Numbered from the stretch's first letter, positions 25,889 to 36,177 are shown. The stretch: 64,000 nucleotides of DNA from Sphingomonas phyllosphaerae 5.2 (GCF_000419605.1 NZ_ATTI01000001.1:3134501-3198500); one strand, 5' to 3'. The notes: a model not told the origin generated them from the letters alone. Made by a program: numbers and translations.

Positions 25889-26521
25889 CTACCGCAATCC
25901 CAGCAACTTGTGCGTCTGGAGCGACAGCCGCCAGCGCGGCCGCTCCATCACCACCGCCATCGCCGCCGTGACATTGGCCTCGACGCGCGCATCGTCCAAG
26001 GGCTGAAGCAGGAAGTTCGCGAAATCCCAGCCTTCGATCGCGGCGATATCGGTGCCCGGCTGCGGCCACACCAGCTTCAGTTCGTCGCCGCTGCGCTGCA
26101 CGGTTTCGCTGCCCGCCTTGGGGCTGATGCATATCCAGTCGATGCCGGGATGAACCGGCAGCGTACCATTGCTCTCGATCGCGATCTCGAACCCCGCGCC
26201 ATGCAGCGCGTCGACCAGCGCATCGTCGACCTGCAGCATCGGCTCGCCCCCGGTCAGTACCACGAAGCGGCGCGTGCGCGCCTCGCCCCAGAAGCGCTCA
26301 GCCGCCGCGACCAGCGCGGCCGCATCCTCGAACTTGCCACCGCCCGCGCCATCCGTCCCGACGAAATCGGTGTCGCAGAACCGGCAGATCGCGCGCGTGC
26401 GGTCCTGCTCGCGGCCGGTCCACAGATTGCACCCGGCAAAGCGCACGAACACCGCGCGTCGGCCGGCCTGCACGCCCTCACCCTGAAGCGTCAGGAACAT
26501 CTCCTTGACGGCGTAAGTCAT
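25889..26521 (-). CDS. queE: 7-carboxy-7-deazaguanine synthase
   Basis: 210 residues, radical SAM. The cluster motif is the long QueE form: C-x14-C-x2-C (FAGCNLW ... CRFCDT). GGEP follows in [10 protein letters not shown]. It makes CDG from carboxy-tetrahydropterin in queuosine synthesis. The ATG overlaps the queC stop by 4 bases. The 203 bases to its left hold only a GC inverted repeat at 25701-25720. Confidence 0.94.
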   Translation of the reverse strand: MTYAVKEMFLTLQGEGVQAGRRAVFVRFAGCNLWTGREQDRTRAICRFCDTDFVGTDGAGGGKFEDAAALVAAAERFWGEARTRRFVVLTGGEPMLQVDDALVDALHGAGFEIAIESNGTLPVHPGIDWICISPKAGSETVQRSGDELKLVWPQPGTDIAAIEGWDFANFLLQPLDDARVEANVTAAMAVVMERPRWRLSLQTHKLLGLR

Positions 26522-27216
26522 GGCAGTGGCGGGACGACCGCATAATCGGTCGGATCGGGCACGCCCGCGTCCACGAAGCCCTTGTGACGCAACCGGCAGC
26601 TATCGCACAGCCCGCAATGCCGCGCGCCCGGTGCCGGATCGTAGCACGACCAGCTCATCCCCATGTCGAGCCCCAGCCGCGCGCCCTCGCGGACGATGTC
26701 GGCCTTGGTCATGTGCTGAAGCGGCGCGCGGAAGCGGAACGGCACGCCCTCGACCCCGGCCTTGGTCGCCAGTTCCGCCATCTGCTCGAACGCCGCGATG
26801 AATTCGGGGCGGCAATCGGGGTAGCCGGAATAATCGAGCGCATTGACGCCCAGATAGATGTCGCGCGCGCCCGCCGCCTCCGCCCAGCCGAGCGCCAGGC
26901 TCATGAAGATCGTGTTGCGCGCCGGAACATAGGTGATCGGGATCGCGTCGCCGACGCCGTCCTTCGGCACGTCGATGGAGTCGTCGGTCAGCGCCGAGCC
27001 ACCGAATGCCGAAAGGTCGATCGGCAGCACGATGTGCCGCACCGCGCCCAGCGCACGCGCGACACGCCGCGCCGCCGCCAGTTCGACCTGGTGGCGCTGG
27101 TTATAATCGATCGACAGCGCGAACAGCGGATGCCCGGCCTCGCGCGCGAGTGCGGCAGACACCAGGGAGTCGAGCCCGCCGGAAACGAGCGCGACCGCAG
27201 GAGTGGGAGTGGTCAT
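26518..27216 (-). CDS. queC: 7-cyano-7-deazaguanine synthase
   Basis: 232 residues. ATP-pyrophosphatase loop VSGGLDSLV, then IDYNQRH and VPARNTIF. The zinc site is at the C-terminus: [16 protein letters not shown]. It turns CDG into preQ0. The start ATG at 27216 begins the protein directly at the nucleotide-binding domain. With queE it forms a two-gene queuosine operon. Confidence 0.95.
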   Translation of the reverse strand: MTTPTPAVALVSGGLDSLVSAALAREAGHPLFALSIDYNQRHQVELAAARRVARALGAVRHIVLPIDLSAFGGSALTDDSIDVPKDGVGDAIPITYVPARNTIFMSLALGWAEAAGARDIYLGVNALDYSGYPDCRPEFIAAFEQMAELATKAGVEGVPFRFRAPLQHMTKADIVREGARLGLDMGMSWSCYDPAPGARHCGLCDSCRLRHKGFVDAGVPDPTDYAVVPPLP

Positions 27217-27280
27217 GATGGCTGGCGAGCTAGGCCTACCGCGGCGCGGTTGCAACTGCCGCGCAGGCCATCGCGGTTGC

Positions 27281-27312
27281 AAAAAAGAACGGGTCGCCGT
27301 GGACGGCGACCC
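27281..27312 (-). terminator. Terminator of the argD-argF-hslO run
   Basis: GGGTCGCCGT and ACGGCGACCC form a perfect 10-bp stem with a 2-base loop; on the minus strand it is followed by GTTCTTTTTT. It lies about 100 bases past the hslO stop. Confidence 0.85.
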
Positions 27313-27409
27313 GCAGGATGCCCGTTGCGGGCAAGGGAGAGAGCATGCCGCCTGAACAGCATGGCACCCTGATAACGCGGGATCGTAAACGAATCGCTAA
27401 GGCAATCCG

Positions 27410-28327
27410 TCACGCCGCCAGATCGTTGGCCTGCAAAGGAAATACCGTCGAGCAGAACGCGCAGTCGACCGCGATCACCCCGCGCTCGTCCGCCATCTCC
27501 ATCCGCTGCTCGACCGGAAACCGCGCCAGCACAGCGCGAATGTGTTCGAGCGTGCAACGGCATCCCTTCCCGATCGGCTGGCCATCCAGCACGCGCACTT
27601 CGCTTTCCTCATTGAACAGCCGCCACACCAACGTCTCAATCGGCAGCGCGGCGTCGGCGAGTTCCTCTGCACCCACCGTCCGGCCCAATGCCTCGACATG
27701 CTCCCACTCGGGATGATCGAGTTTGGTATGCAGCCGCTCGCGCCCTTCCTCGCCTTCGGGCAGGTGCTGGATCAGCAGCCCGCCTGCGACGCAGCGCCCG
27801 TCGGCGTCCTTGCGCATCCCGGCGCGCACCAACGTCGGGATTTGCTCGGATTGGTAGAAGTAGCTTTGCGCCGCCGCCGCCAGCGTGTCGCCGTCCAGCG
27901 GAACGATCCCCTGGTAGCGTTCACCGGTCGAGGCAAGATCGAAGGTGATCGCAAGATAGCCCGCACCGAACAGCGCGAACAGCGACGGCTCCGCCGGCCC
28001 TTCGGCCAGCCGGTCGGCGTCGAACTGCACATAGCCGCGCACCTCGCCGCCGCGCCAGTCGCACACCAGCAAGGTGACGATGCCGTCCTGCGTCTGCGTC
28101 TGCATCGTCAGCTGCCCCGCCGGGTCCTTCAACGTCGATCCGATCAACGCGGTCAGCGTCAGCGCCTCGGCGAGCAGTTTCTCGATCGCGGGCGGATAGG
28201 CGTGCGCGGAAAGGATCGCGTCCAGCGTCGGCCCCAGCCGCACGACCCGACCGCGTGCATGGCGGGCGGGAATCGTGAAGCCGAGCGCGCGGTCTAGGTC
28301 GGTGGTCGGCAAGGCAGGATCGGTCAT
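27410..28327 (-). CDS. hslO: Redox-regulated chaperone Hsp33
   Basis: 305 residues. The C-terminal redox switch has the zinc cysteines CRC (in GKGCRCTLEH) and CAFC (in VDCAFCSTVF). Under oxidation the zinc is lost and the protein becomes a holdase. It is downstream of argF with a repeat-filled 144-base gap between them. Confidence 0.94.
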   Translation of the reverse strand: MTDPALPTTDLDRALGFTIPARHARGRVVRLGPTLDAILSAHAYPPAIEKLLAEALTLTALIGSTLKDPAGQLTMQTQTQDGIVTLLVCDWRGGEVRGYVQFDADRLAEGPAEPSLFALFGAGYLAITFDLASTGERYQGIVPLDGDTLAAAAQSYFYQSEQIPTLVRAGMRKDADGRCVAGGLLIQHLPEGEEGRERLHTKLDHPEWEHVEALGRTVGAEELADAALPIETLVWRLFNEESEVRVLDGQPIGKGCRCTLEHIRAVLARFPVEQRMEMADERGVIAVDCAFCSTVFPLQANDLAA

Positions 28328-28337
28328 CGATTATTCC

Positions 28338-28445
28338 GTCACCCCGGCAAACGCCGGGTTCTCGGGCGGCACGTGCACGCCGGGTAAATGGACCGGCCGA
28401 CGCACGCCGGGTAAATGGGACCGCCGGCGCACGCCGGCGTGACGG
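28338..28445. repeat. Short tandem repeat in a REP-like GC palindrome block
   Basis: A 27-base unit GCACGCCGGGTAAATGGACC (first 20 bases) occurs at 28375-28401 and, slightly changed, at 28402-28428, with a partial third copy to 28445. The block opens with GTCACCCCGGC and closes with GCCGGCGTGAC, an inverted pair. Such elements can act as RNA stability or termination elements between argF and hslO. Confidence 0.7.
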
Positions 28446-28471
28446 TCATTTGGGGTGGCGGGCGCCTGCGA

Positions 28472-29389
28472 TCAACCGATCTGCCCAAGGCACCAGCGCA
28501 GCACGGATTTCTGCGCATGCAGCCGGTTCTCCGCCTCCGCCCAGATCAGTGACTGCGCGCCGTCGATCACCTCCGGCGTCACTTCCTCGCCGCGGTGGGC
28601 GGGCAGGCAGTGCAGGAACTTCGCGTCGGGCTTCGCCGCCGCCATGAGCGCGTCGTCGACCTGATACGGCATCATCGCCGCCAGCTTCGTCTCGGCATGC
28701 GACTGCCCCATCGATATCCAGGTGTCGGTGACGACCACGTCGGCGCCCGCCACCGCCTCGCGCGGGTCGGCGACCACGCGTGCGCGCCCGCCGCCGCGTG
28801 CCAGCACGTCGTCCTCGGGCTGAAAACCCTGCGGGCAGGCCGCGACCACATCGAAATGCATCAGCCCGGCCGCCTCGACGATCGAGGCGAGCACGTTGTT
28901 GCCGTCGCCCAGCCACGCCACCTTCAGCCCGGGCAGCGCCTTGCCGCTCTCGATGATCGTCAGCAGGTCGGCCATGATCTGGCAGGGGTGCGATTCGTCG
29001 GTCAGGCCGTTGATCACCGGCACCGTCGCGTAATGCGCCATCTCCTCGACCTTGGCGTGATCGTCGGTGCGGATCATGATCGCATCGACGTATCCGGACA
29101 GCACGCGCGCGGTGTCCGCCACCGTTTCGCCGCGGCCGAGCTGCATCTGCCCGGCCTCCATCACGATCGACTGCCCGCCGAGCTGGCGCACCGCCATGTC
29201 GAACGACACGCGGGTGCGCGTGGAGTTCTTCTCGAAGATCATCGCCAGCACGTGCCCGGCGAGCGGCGCATCGGCATCGACGCGGCCCTTCGTCCAGCCG
29301 GCGCGCGCCGCCTTGCGGGTCAGCGCATCGTCCAGCATGGCCGCGATCGCGTCCGGCCCGGCGTCGGTGAGATTCAGAAAGTGGCGCAT
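28472..29389 (-). CDS. argF: Ornithine carbamoyltransferase
   Basis: 305 residues. Carbamoyl-phosphate motif STRTR in [12 protein letters not shown], ornithine motif [11 protein letters not shown]. It makes citrulline in arginine synthesis. It lies 39 bases past argD on the same strand. Confidence 0.96.
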   Translation of the reverse strand: MRHFLNLTDAGPDAIAAMLDDALTRKAARAGWTKGRVDADAPLAGHVLAMIFEKNSTRTRVSFDMAVRQLGGQSIVMEAGQMQLGRGETVADTARVLSGYVDAIMIRTDDHAKVEEMAHYATVPVINGLTDESHPCQIMADLLTIIESGKALPGLKVAWLGDGNNVLASIVEAAGLMHFDVVAACPQGFQPEDDVLARGGGRARVVADPREAVAGADVVVTDTWISMGQSHAETKLAAMMPYQVDDALMAAAKPDAKFLHCLPAHRGEEVTPEVIDGAQSLIWAEAENRLHAQKSVLRWCLGQIG

Positions 29390-29428
29390 CTTGTCCCCCC
29401 TGCCCCGCGCAACGCGGGGGTCAGGCCA

Positions 29429-30631
29429 TCAATCGTCGGCGACCGGCACGTAGACGCGCGCCGCTTCGCTCAGCTTCTCGACGCATTCCGCGATATGGCT
29501 CTCGTCGATCACCAGCGGCGGCAGGATGCGCACGACATTCTCGCCCGCCGCCACCAGCAACAGACCGTGGTGATCGCGGCAATGCGCGACGAAGCGACGA
29601 CTGTCGCTCTTCAGCTTCAGACCCTGCATCAACCCGTGCCCGCGCACCGAATCGAACAACGCGTCATGGTTCGGGATCAGCTGTTCCAGTGACGAGCGCA
29701 GCCGCTCGCCCATCTGTGCGACATGGTCGAGGAAGCCGTCTTCAAGGATGACGTCGAGCACCGCCTCGCCTGCCGCCATCGCCAGCGGGTTGCCGCCGTA
29801 GGTGGAACCGTGCGTGCCGAACACCATCCCCTTCGCCGCCTCGGCGGTGGCGAGGCACGCGCCGAGCGGGAAGCCGCCGCCGATCCCCTTGGCCGCCGCC
29901 ATGATGTCCGGGGTGATCCCGTACAGTTCGTGTGCGAAGAACTTGCCGGTGCGGCCGTAGCCCGCCTGCACTTCGTCGAGCACCAGCAACAGGCCGTGCT
30001 CGTCGCAGGCCTTGCGCAGCCCTTGCAGGAACTCCTGGGTCGCGGGGCGGATGCCGCCCTCGCCCTGGATCGGCTCGACCAGGAAGCCGGCAGTGTTGGC
30101 GTCGATCAGCGCCAGTGCACCGTCCAGGTCGTTGAACTGCGCGTATTTGAAACCGGGCAGCAACGGCTCGAACCCGTCCCGCATCTTGGCCTGGTTGGTG
30201 GCCGAGATCGTCCCCAGCGTCCGCCCGTGGAAAGCGGTGTCGAACGTGATCAGGTCGTGCCGCTCGGGATGGCCATTGGCGAAATGATAGCGGCGCGCGG
30301 TCTTGATCGCGCACTCAACCGCCTCGGCGCCCGAATTGGTGAAGAAGACCGTGTCGGCAAACGTATGGTCGACCAGCCGCTGCGCGAACTTCTCGCCCTG
30401 CGGGCTACCGTAAAGGTTGCTCACGTGCATCAGCGTCGCGGCCTGCTCCGCGATCGCCTTCACCAGCGCCGGATGACCATGGCCGAGCGCATTGACCGCG
30501 ATCCCGCTGGCGAAGTCGAGATACTGCTCGCCCTCCTCGCCATACAAGTACACGCCCTCGCCGCGGACCGGTCGCACGCCGCACCGCGGATAGACGGGCA
30601 TCAACGGCGGGATGGTTGCGTCAGGCGACAC
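29429..30631 (-). CDS. argD: Acetylornithine/succinyldiaminopimelate aminotransferase
   Basis: 400 residues, class III PLP aminotransferase. The PLP region LVLDEVQAGYGRTGK and the lysine-bearing PDIMAAAKGIGGGFPLG are present, with SGAEAVECAIKTAR near residue 100. It transaminates acetylglutamate semialdehyde and may serve lysine synthesis too. It heads the argD-argF-hslO run. Confidence 0.94.
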   Translation of the reverse strand: MSPDATIPPLMPVYPRCGVRPVRGEGVYLYGEEGEQYLDFASGIAVNALGHGHPALVKAIAEQAATLMHVSNLYGSPQGEKFAQRLVDHTFADTVFFTNSGAEAVECAIKTARRYHFANGHPERHDLITFDTAFHGRTLGTISATNQAKMRDGFEPLLPGFKYAQFNDLDGALALIDANTAGFLVEPIQGEGGIRPATQEFLQGLRKACDEHGLLLVLDEVQAGYGRTGKFFAHELYGITPDIMAAAKGIGGGFPLGACLATAEAAKGMVFGTHGSTYGGNPLAMAAGEAVLDVILEDGFLDHVAQMGERLRSSLEQLIPNHDALFDSVRGHGLMQGLKLKSDSRRFVAHCRDHHGLLLVAAGENVVRILPPLVIDESHIAECVEKLSEAARVYVPVADD

Positions 30632-30731
30632 GGCGGCCTTCTCCTTGGAACGGAAAGGGCGATCCGACAGGATCGCCCGGAGCAGCCTGATACGGGCAAA
30701 GCGCGCGGCGAATCAACACCGCGCGGACGCC

Positions 30732-31382
30732 TCACGCGGCGCGCCGCATCGCCGCTGCGACCGCCAGCGCGAAGGCGAACGACGTCGCGCCCCACAAGGC
30801 ATCGGTCCCCCATGCGCGATAGCTCAGCGCGCCGCCCGCCGCGCCCACCATCAACCCGCTCCACAACAACAGGTAAGTCACCCATCCCGTCCGCGGCGCG
30901 ATCCCCATCAACGCCCCGGCGAGCGACTGGCCGAACCGCACCAGCGTGCCGGTCATATAGGTGATCGGGATGCTCATGCCCCCGCCGCGCTGGAACACGA
31001 CGTTCAACGCACCCATCGCCGCCGCCAGCAGCACCGCACCTGCCCCCTCGACCATCAGCAACGCCGCCCAGGCCAGCAGCGCGGTAGACAGCAGGATCAT
31101 CGCCACCGGCGACCAGCGACCGAGCCGTTCGGCCATGGTCGCCGCGATCATCACTCCGGCGACGAAGCCGAGGATCAACGCTGCGGACATCCGCCACAAC
31201 CCGTCACCATCCGCAACCGCGACCGCCAATTGCGTCGAATTTCCGCTCATGAACGACACGAACAGGCCACCGATGCGCAGAAAACCGACCGCATCGACGA
31301 ACCCCGCCAGCATCGCCATCGCGATGGCGAGCGGCCAGTCGGCACGCGGCCGCGCGGCTATCGGCATGCCGGGCGATCCCAT
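30732..31382 (-). CDS. DUF1275 (YoaK) family membrane protein
   Basis: 216 residues from ATG 31382 with six helices. The family signature AGFVDAVGFLRIGGLFVSFMSGNS lies at the N-terminus, then ITYMTGTLVRFGQSLA. Members are uncharacterised inner-membrane proteins. Codons continue further upstream in frame but lack a membrane start, and an internal ATG at 31367 is also possible. Confidence 0.82.
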   Translation of the reverse strand: MGSPGMPIAARPRADWPLAIAMAMLAGFVDAVGFLRIGGLFVSFMSGNSTQLAVAVADGDGLWRMSAALILGFVAGVMIAATMAERLGRWSPVAMILLSTALLAWAALLMVEGAGAVLLAAAMGALNVVFQRGGGMSIPITYMTGTLVRFGQSLAGALMGIAPRTGWVTYLLLWSGLMVGAAGGALSYRAWGTDALWGATSFAFALAVAAAMRRAA

Positions 31383-31471
31383 GTCAAAGTGGGTCCGAAA
31401 CGGACGCGGCTTACCACGAACGAAGCACAGAACATGCCATGGCTGTAACGACTTTATGGGGGGGAATGTCG

Positions 31472-32050
31472 ATGCCAAGCAAATATATCGCCATGGTCTG
31501 TGCCGCCGGCTGCCTTTCCGGCTGCGCGACTGGCCCGTTCGAATGGAAGCACGGACAGGACAAAATCGTGCCCGGGCAATTCGCGATAGTCGGCGATCAG
31601 GGCTCGGTGCTTACATGGCCGTCCCATGCCGTTGGCGCCGTCGTTTATCCCGGAACAAGCGGCGCTTGCATCCAGAGCGCGCAAAGTGCGAAGGCGCGAG
31701 GCAGCAGCGGCGCCGGCGGCATTTCGGTAAAGGTTCCAGCAGGCCCGGAAGGCGCGATCAATCTGGCACAGGCAATCAGCGAGGCTGTCGCGCTGCTTCA
31801 GGACAAGAACGACGTCGCGACCTTCACGGACATATCCTTGTTTCAGGTTTGCACGATCGCCGCGAACAACAAGCTGACGGCGGCGCAAAGCATGGAACTG
31901 GTGCGCGCCGTCATGAGCTCCGCGGTCGAGATCGCCCGGGCGCGACCGAACACCATACGGGAGCGGACGACGACGGTGACGTCACCTGCGCCGACCACCG
32001 CCGCCGTGGCGCGGACAGAGCAGGAAGTGGTCAAGACCAGCAGCGATTGA
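31472..32050 (+). CDS. Lipoprotein of unknown function
   Basis: 192 residues from ATG 31472, with GGGGGG seven bases upstream; two earlier in-frame ATGs (31439, 31466) lack that spacing. Lipobox LSGC. The mature part has two short regions of regular sequence, an Ala/Ser/Gly-rich middle and a predicted helix GAINLAQAISEAVALLQDK, and a Thr/Ala-rich tail. I do not recognise the family. It is transcribed opposite to both flanking genes and ends 28 bases before the parE stop. Confidence 0.65.
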   Translation: MPSKYIAMVCAAGCLSGCATGPFEWKHGQDKIVPGQFAIVGDQGSVLTWPSHAVGAVVYPGTSGACIQSAQSAKARGSSGAGGISVKVPAGPEGAINLAQAISEAVALLQDKNDVATFTDISLFQVCTIAANNKLTAAQSMELVRAVMSSAVEIARARPNTIRERTTTVTSPAPTTAAVARTEQEVVKTSSD

Positions 32051-32078
32051 CGAGGGAGGCGACGATCGTGCGCGCCGC

Positions 32079-34055
32079 TCACGCGTCGATCGCCGCCTCG
32101 TCCAGCCGCGCCGCATTTTCCTGAATGAAGGCAAAGCGATGCGCGGGGTTGGTGCCCATCAGGCGGTCGACCAGATCCTTCACCCCCATCCGCTCCTCAT
32201 ATTCCTGCGGCAGCGTGATACGGATCATGCTGCGCTTGGCCGGGTCCATCGTCGTCTCGCGCAGCTGCGACGGGTTCATCTCGCCCAACCCTTTGAAACG
32301 CGCCACTTCTACCTTCTTGCCCTTGAACGCGGTCCGCTCCAGCTCGGCGCGATGCGCGTCGTCGCGCGCGTACAGGCTCTTCGTCCCGGCCGTCAGGCGG
32401 TAGAGCGGCGGCTGCGCCAGATACAGGTGACCCTGCCGCACCAGTTCCGGCATTTCCTGAAAAAAGAACGTCATCAGCAGCGTCGCGATATGTGCGCCGT
32501 CCACGTCGGCGTCGGTCATGATGACGATCCGTTCGTAGCGCAGCTGCTCGGGCCGACAATCCTTGCGCGTCCCGCATCCCATCGCCAGCGTCAGGTCGGC
32601 GATCTCCTGATTGGCGAGGATCTTGGCCGAAGTCGCCGACGCGACGTTCAGGATCTTGCCGCGGATCGGCAAAATCGCCTGCGTCTTGCGGTCACGCGCC
32701 TGCTTCGCCGAGCCCCCCGCCGAATCGCCCTCGACGATGAACAATTCCGTTCCGTCCGGGCTGTCGGCGGCGCAATCGGTCAGCTTGCCCGGCAGCCGCA
32801 GCTTCCGCGCCGAGGTCGCGGTCTTGCGCTTCACGTCGCGCTCGGCCTTGCGCCGCAACCGCTCGTCCATCCGCTCCAGCACATAACCGAGCAGCGCCTT
32901 GCCGCGGTCCATGTTGTGGCCGAGCCAATGGTCGAAATGGTCGCGCATCGCCTTTTCGACCAACCCCGCTGCCTCGGGCGAGGTCAGCCGGTCCTTGGTC
33001 TGCGACTGGAATTGCGGCTCGCGGATGAAGACGCTCAGCATCAACTCGCTACCGACCATCACGTCGTCGGCGGTCAGATCCTTGCCGCGTTTGTTACCGA
33101 CCAGTTCGGCGAACTGGCGTAGCCCGCGAACCAGCGCCTGCCGCAAGCCCTGTTCGTGCGTACCCCCGTCCGGCGTCGGGATCGTATTGCAATACCAGCT
33201 ATAGCTGCCCTCGCTCCACAGCGGCCACGCCACCGCCCATTCGACCTTGCCCTGGCTGTCGGCGAAATCCTGCTGCCCCGTGAAGAAATCCGCGGTCGCG
33301 CATTCGCGACCGGCGATCTGCTCCTTCAGATGATCGGAAAGCCCCCCCGGAAACTGGAACACCGCCTCCGCCGGGGTGTCGTCGCCGATCAGCTCGGCGG
33401 AGCATTTCCAGCGGATCTCGACGCCTGCGAACAGATAGGCCTTTGATCGCGCCAGCCGGTACAGCCGCGCCGGCTTGAACGACAGCTCGGGTCCGAAGAT
33501 CTCGGTGTCGGGCACGAAGCTCACCGTCGTGCCGCGTCGGTTCGGCGCCGCGCCAACGTTCTCCAGCGGCCCCAGCGTCTGCCCGCGCGCGAACCGCTGC
33601 CGATAGAGCTGCCGGTCCCGCGCGACCTCCACCACCGTCTCGCTCGACAATGCGTTGACGACCGACACACCCACACCGTGCAACCCGCCCGAGGTGGCAT
33701 AGGCCTTGCCTGAGAACTTGCCGCCCGAGTGGAGCATGGAGAGGATGACCTCCAGCGCCGACTTGTCCGGGAATTTCGGGTGCGGATCGACCGGCATCCC
33801 GCGGCCGTTGTCGACGATCGTCAGGCGGTTGCCTGCCTCCAGGGTAATCTCGATCCGCGTCGCATGCCCCGCGACCGCCTCGTCCATCGCATTGTCCAGC
33901 ACCTCGGCGGCGAGGTGGTGCAACGCGCGCTCGTCGGTGCCGCCGACGTACATGCCGGGACGGCGGCGCACCGGCTCCAGCCCTTCCAGCACCTCGATCG
34001 ACGATGCGTCGTAACTGGCGGTAGCGGCGGTAGCGGACGCAAAGAGATCGGACAT
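32079..34055 (-). CDS. parE: DNA topoisomerase IV subunit B
   Basis: 658 residues from ATG 34055. GHKL ATPase motifs EVLDNAMDEAV and DNGRGMPVD, transducer region QTKDRLTSPEA, and TOPRIM residues EGDSAGGSA and DADVDGAHIATLL. Length and the compact C-terminus (no GyrB insert) favour ParE over GyrB. With ParC, outside the window, it decatenates daughter chromosomes. Confidence 0.93.
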   Translation of the reverse strand: MSDLFASATAATASYDASSIEVLEGLEPVRRRPGMYVGGTDERALHHLAAEVLDNAMDEAVAGHATRIEITLEAGNRLTIVDNGRGMPVDPHPKFPDKSALEVILSMLHSGGKFSGKAYATSGGLHGVGVSVVNALSSETVVEVARDRQLYRQRFARGQTLGPLENVGAAPNRRGTTVSFVPDTEIFGPELSFKPARLYRLARSKAYLFAGVEIRWKCSAELIGDDTPAEAVFQFPGGLSDHLKEQIAGRECATADFFTGQQDFADSQGKVEWAVAWPLWSEGSYSWYCNTIPTPDGGTHEQGLRQALVRGLRQFAELVGNKRGKDLTADDVMVGSELMLSVFIREPQFQSQTKDRLTSPEAAGLVEKAMRDHFDHWLGHNMDRGKALLGYVLERMDERLRRKAERDVKRKTATSARKLRLPGKLTDCAADSPDGTELFIVEGDSAGGSAKQARDRKTQAILPIRGKILNVASATSAKILANQEIADLTLAMGCGTRKDCRPEQLRYERIVIMTDADVDGAHIATLLMTFFFQEMPELVRQGHLYLAQPPLYRLTAGTKSLYARDDAHRAELERTAFKGKKVEVARFKGLGEMNPSQLRETTMDPAKRSMIRITLPQEYEERMGVKDLVDRLMGTNPAHRFAFIQENAARLDEAAIDA

Positions 34056-34196
34056 GCCGCCTACATACGACGCCCGCGACCGCGACGCCACCTGCCGCTG
34101 TGGCTGCGATATCACACCGCGGCGCAGCAACCCTTCCTTACGCAACCCGACGCGCGACGCCTCCGTTTGCGGGGCATCATCTTAGGGAGTTATTGG

Positions 34197-35060
34197 ATGA
34201 AGACCTATCTTCTGGCGGCCGCCGCGCTTTTCGTGGCCGCCACCCCCGTCATGGCGCAGGACGGCGCGAACAGCGACCCGTCCGTGTCGACGGGCTTCTC
34301 GGGCATCTATGTAGGCGCCTCGGGCGGTTATGACGTACAGCCCAACGACGGCGACGCGACGATCCTGTTCGACCGCAACCTCGACGGCCGTTTCGGCGAC
34401 ACCGTGCTGACCGGAACCGGCGGCAACGCCTTTGCCCCCGGCTTCTGCGGCGGGCGCGCGCGCGCCGCCACCGGCCCGCAGAACGGCGGCCCGGGCTGCG
34501 CCAACGACAAGGACGGCTGGTCGTACAACGCCCGTGTCGGCTTCGATCACCAGAACGGCCCGATCGTCTATGGCGTGGTCGGCGAGTTCGGGAAGTCGCA
34601 CATCTCCGACAGTGTGACCGGCTTCTCCTCGACCCCCGCCAATTACGTGATGACCCGCGAGATCGGCTGGGAGGCCGCAGTGCGTGCCCGCGCCGGCGTC
34701 ACGCCGAACGATTCGACCCTGTTCTACGGTACGTTCGGCCCGTCCTTCGCGCGCATCGACCGGAACTTCTCGTCGAGCCAGAGCACGAACACTTTCCCGG
34801 AGCGCGGCAAGCGCAACCAGTTCGGTTTCCAAGGCGGCGGCGGCATCGAGCAGCGGTTCGGCGACCATTTCTCGATCGGCATGGAATACGTCTACCATCA
34901 GTATCAGGACGGTGACTTCCGCGTCCGTGCCAGTGGGCCGGCGGGCACTCCCTTCACCAACGCCGGCAATGGCGGCACGGTGAACGGGACGGATTTCCGG
35001 CGTTCGGACGACAAGTTCCGGTGGCACAGCCTGCGCGCAACTGCGGCGTTCCGGTTCTGA
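34197..35060 (+). CDS. Outer-membrane beta-barrel protein
   Basis: 287 residues with a signal peptide ending near PVMAQD. The mature sequence has alternating strands such as GIYVGASGGYDVQP and SIGMEYVYHQYQDGDF and ends RATAAFRF, the C-terminal aromatic recognised for barrel insertion. One Cys pair (FCGG, GCAND) may form a disulphide in a loop. It resembles the OmpA-like/OMP_b-brl small porin group. ATG 34197 follows AGGGAG by about seven bases. Confidence 0.8.
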   Translation: MKTYLLAAAALFVAATPVMAQDGANSDPSVSTGFSGIYVGASGGYDVQPNDGDATILFDRNLDGRFGDTVLTGTGGNAFAPGFCGGRARAATGPQNGGPGCANDKDGWSYNARVGFDHQNGPIVYGVVGEFGKSHISDSVTGFSSTPANYVMTREIGWEAAVRARAGVTPNDSTLFYGTFGPSFARIDRNFSSSQSTNTFPERGKRNQFGFQGGGGIEQRFGDHFSIGMEYVYHQYQDGDFRVRASGPAGTPFTNAGNGGTVNGTDFRRSDDKFRWHSLRATAAFRF

Positions 35061-35065
35061 GCAAA

Positions 35066-35098
35066 GCGCGCCCTGCACCGTTCTGGCGCAGGGCGCGC
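35066..35098 (+). terminator. GC hairpin after the beta-barrel gene
   Basis: GCGCGCCCTGC (35066-35076) pairs with GCAGGGCGCGC (35088-35098). No T-run follows. The rest of the 334-base gap up to gcrA holds a REP-like block (CGTCACCCCGGCC ... GGCCGG, 35173-35200, with a related CCGGCTTGTCGCCGG at 35313) and no ORF I can support. Confidence 0.5.
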
Positions 35099-35394
35099 CC
35101 CGGCGCGGTCCGACCAGCGCCGTGAGGACCGGCGACGCGGCTTAGCCGGCGCGGCGGCGAACGAGTTGTGCCGTCACCCCGGCCAAGAAAACGGCCGGAT
35201 TGCGGAATTTCGCGATAGCGCACCCTGCGTCGTCACGAATGTTCCACAAGCTGATTTAGCCCGCGCCTTCGCCGAAGCGTCGGACAATTCATATCGCGGT
35301 CGAAGCGGCGCACGATCCCGGCTTGTCGCCGGAACGACCACTTCGACAAAAATACGCGTGCTCCAGGCTTTCTGTAGCGCCGCGCTCGCAACCG

Positions 35395-36177
35395 TCAGCG
35401 CATCCGTGGCCCGCCGAACGGCAGTGGTGGCGCACGGCGATCACGCCGCGGCAACTGCGCCTGGTACGCGTGTCCGCAATGCGTGACGCAATATGGAAAC
35501 CCGGGGTTCACCTTGTCGCCGCAGAAATGGAAGTCAGGCTCGCCGGGATGCCCGAGCGGCCACTTGCAGATCTTGTCGTTCAGATCGAGCAGCGACGTCT
35601 TGTCGGCGAACTCCGGTGCGGTGCGCGCCGGAACCAGCCGGCGCGGCGGAGCGGGCGCGATCGGCGGCTGCTGCTCGCCCGGTGCCTGCCGCACGAAACC
35701 GCCCGGACCGACCGAGCGCATCACCGGCTGCGGCGGACGCTCGGGAGCGGGTGCCGCGGGGGTCGTCTCGTCGTCGCTGTCCTCGGCATCACCGGCGGCG
35801 AAGGGCGCATCGTCCTCCTCATCCTCGTCCTCGGCAACGACCGGAGCAGGCGGCGGCGGTGCGGCGACGGCCACGGCAACAGGCGCGGCGACGACCGGCC
35901 GCGGTCGCGGTTCGGGCTTCGGTTCCGGCGGACGCACTGCCGCCGCGGCGGGCGCAGGTGCCGCGGCCAAAACAGAGGCTGCCGCCTTCTCGGCAGCGAC
36001 TCGGGCGTCCTCCTTGCTCACCACCGGCGACGGGCGTGATTGCAGGCCGAGGCGATGCGCCTTGCCGATCACTGCATTGCGGCTGACGCCGCCCAGCGCT
36101 TCGGCGATCTGGCTGGCGGTCTGCCCACCTTCCCACATCGTCTTGAGCGTATCGATGCGCTCCTCGGTCCAGGACAT
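35395..36177 (-). CDS. gcrA: Cell-cycle transcription factor GcrA
   Basis: 260 residues. The N-terminal 45 residues are the GcrA helix-turn-helix (SWTEERIDTLKTMW, SRNAVIGKAHRLGL). A long Ala/Pro/acidic linker follows, then a C-terminal domain with CKWPLGHPGEPDFHFCG and YCVTHC that binds sigma-70. GcrA acts with CcrM methylation at GANTC sites to control cell-cycle genes. The linker is much longer than in Caulobacter GcrA (about 170 residues in all), a sphingomonad trait. Confidence 0.93.
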   Translation of the reverse strand: MSWTEERIDTLKTMWEGGQTASQIAEALGGVSRNAVIGKAHRLGLQSRPSPVVSKEDARVAAEKAAASVLAAAPAPAAAAVRPPEPKPEPRPRPVVAAPVAVAVAAPPPPAPVVAEDEDEEDDAPFAAGDAEDSDDETTPAAPAPERPPQPVMRSVGPGGFVRQAPGEQQPPIAPAPPRRLVPARTAPEFADKTSLLDLNDKICKWPLGHPGEPDFHFCGDKVNPGFPYCVTHCGHAYQAQLPRRDRRAPPLPFGGPRMR

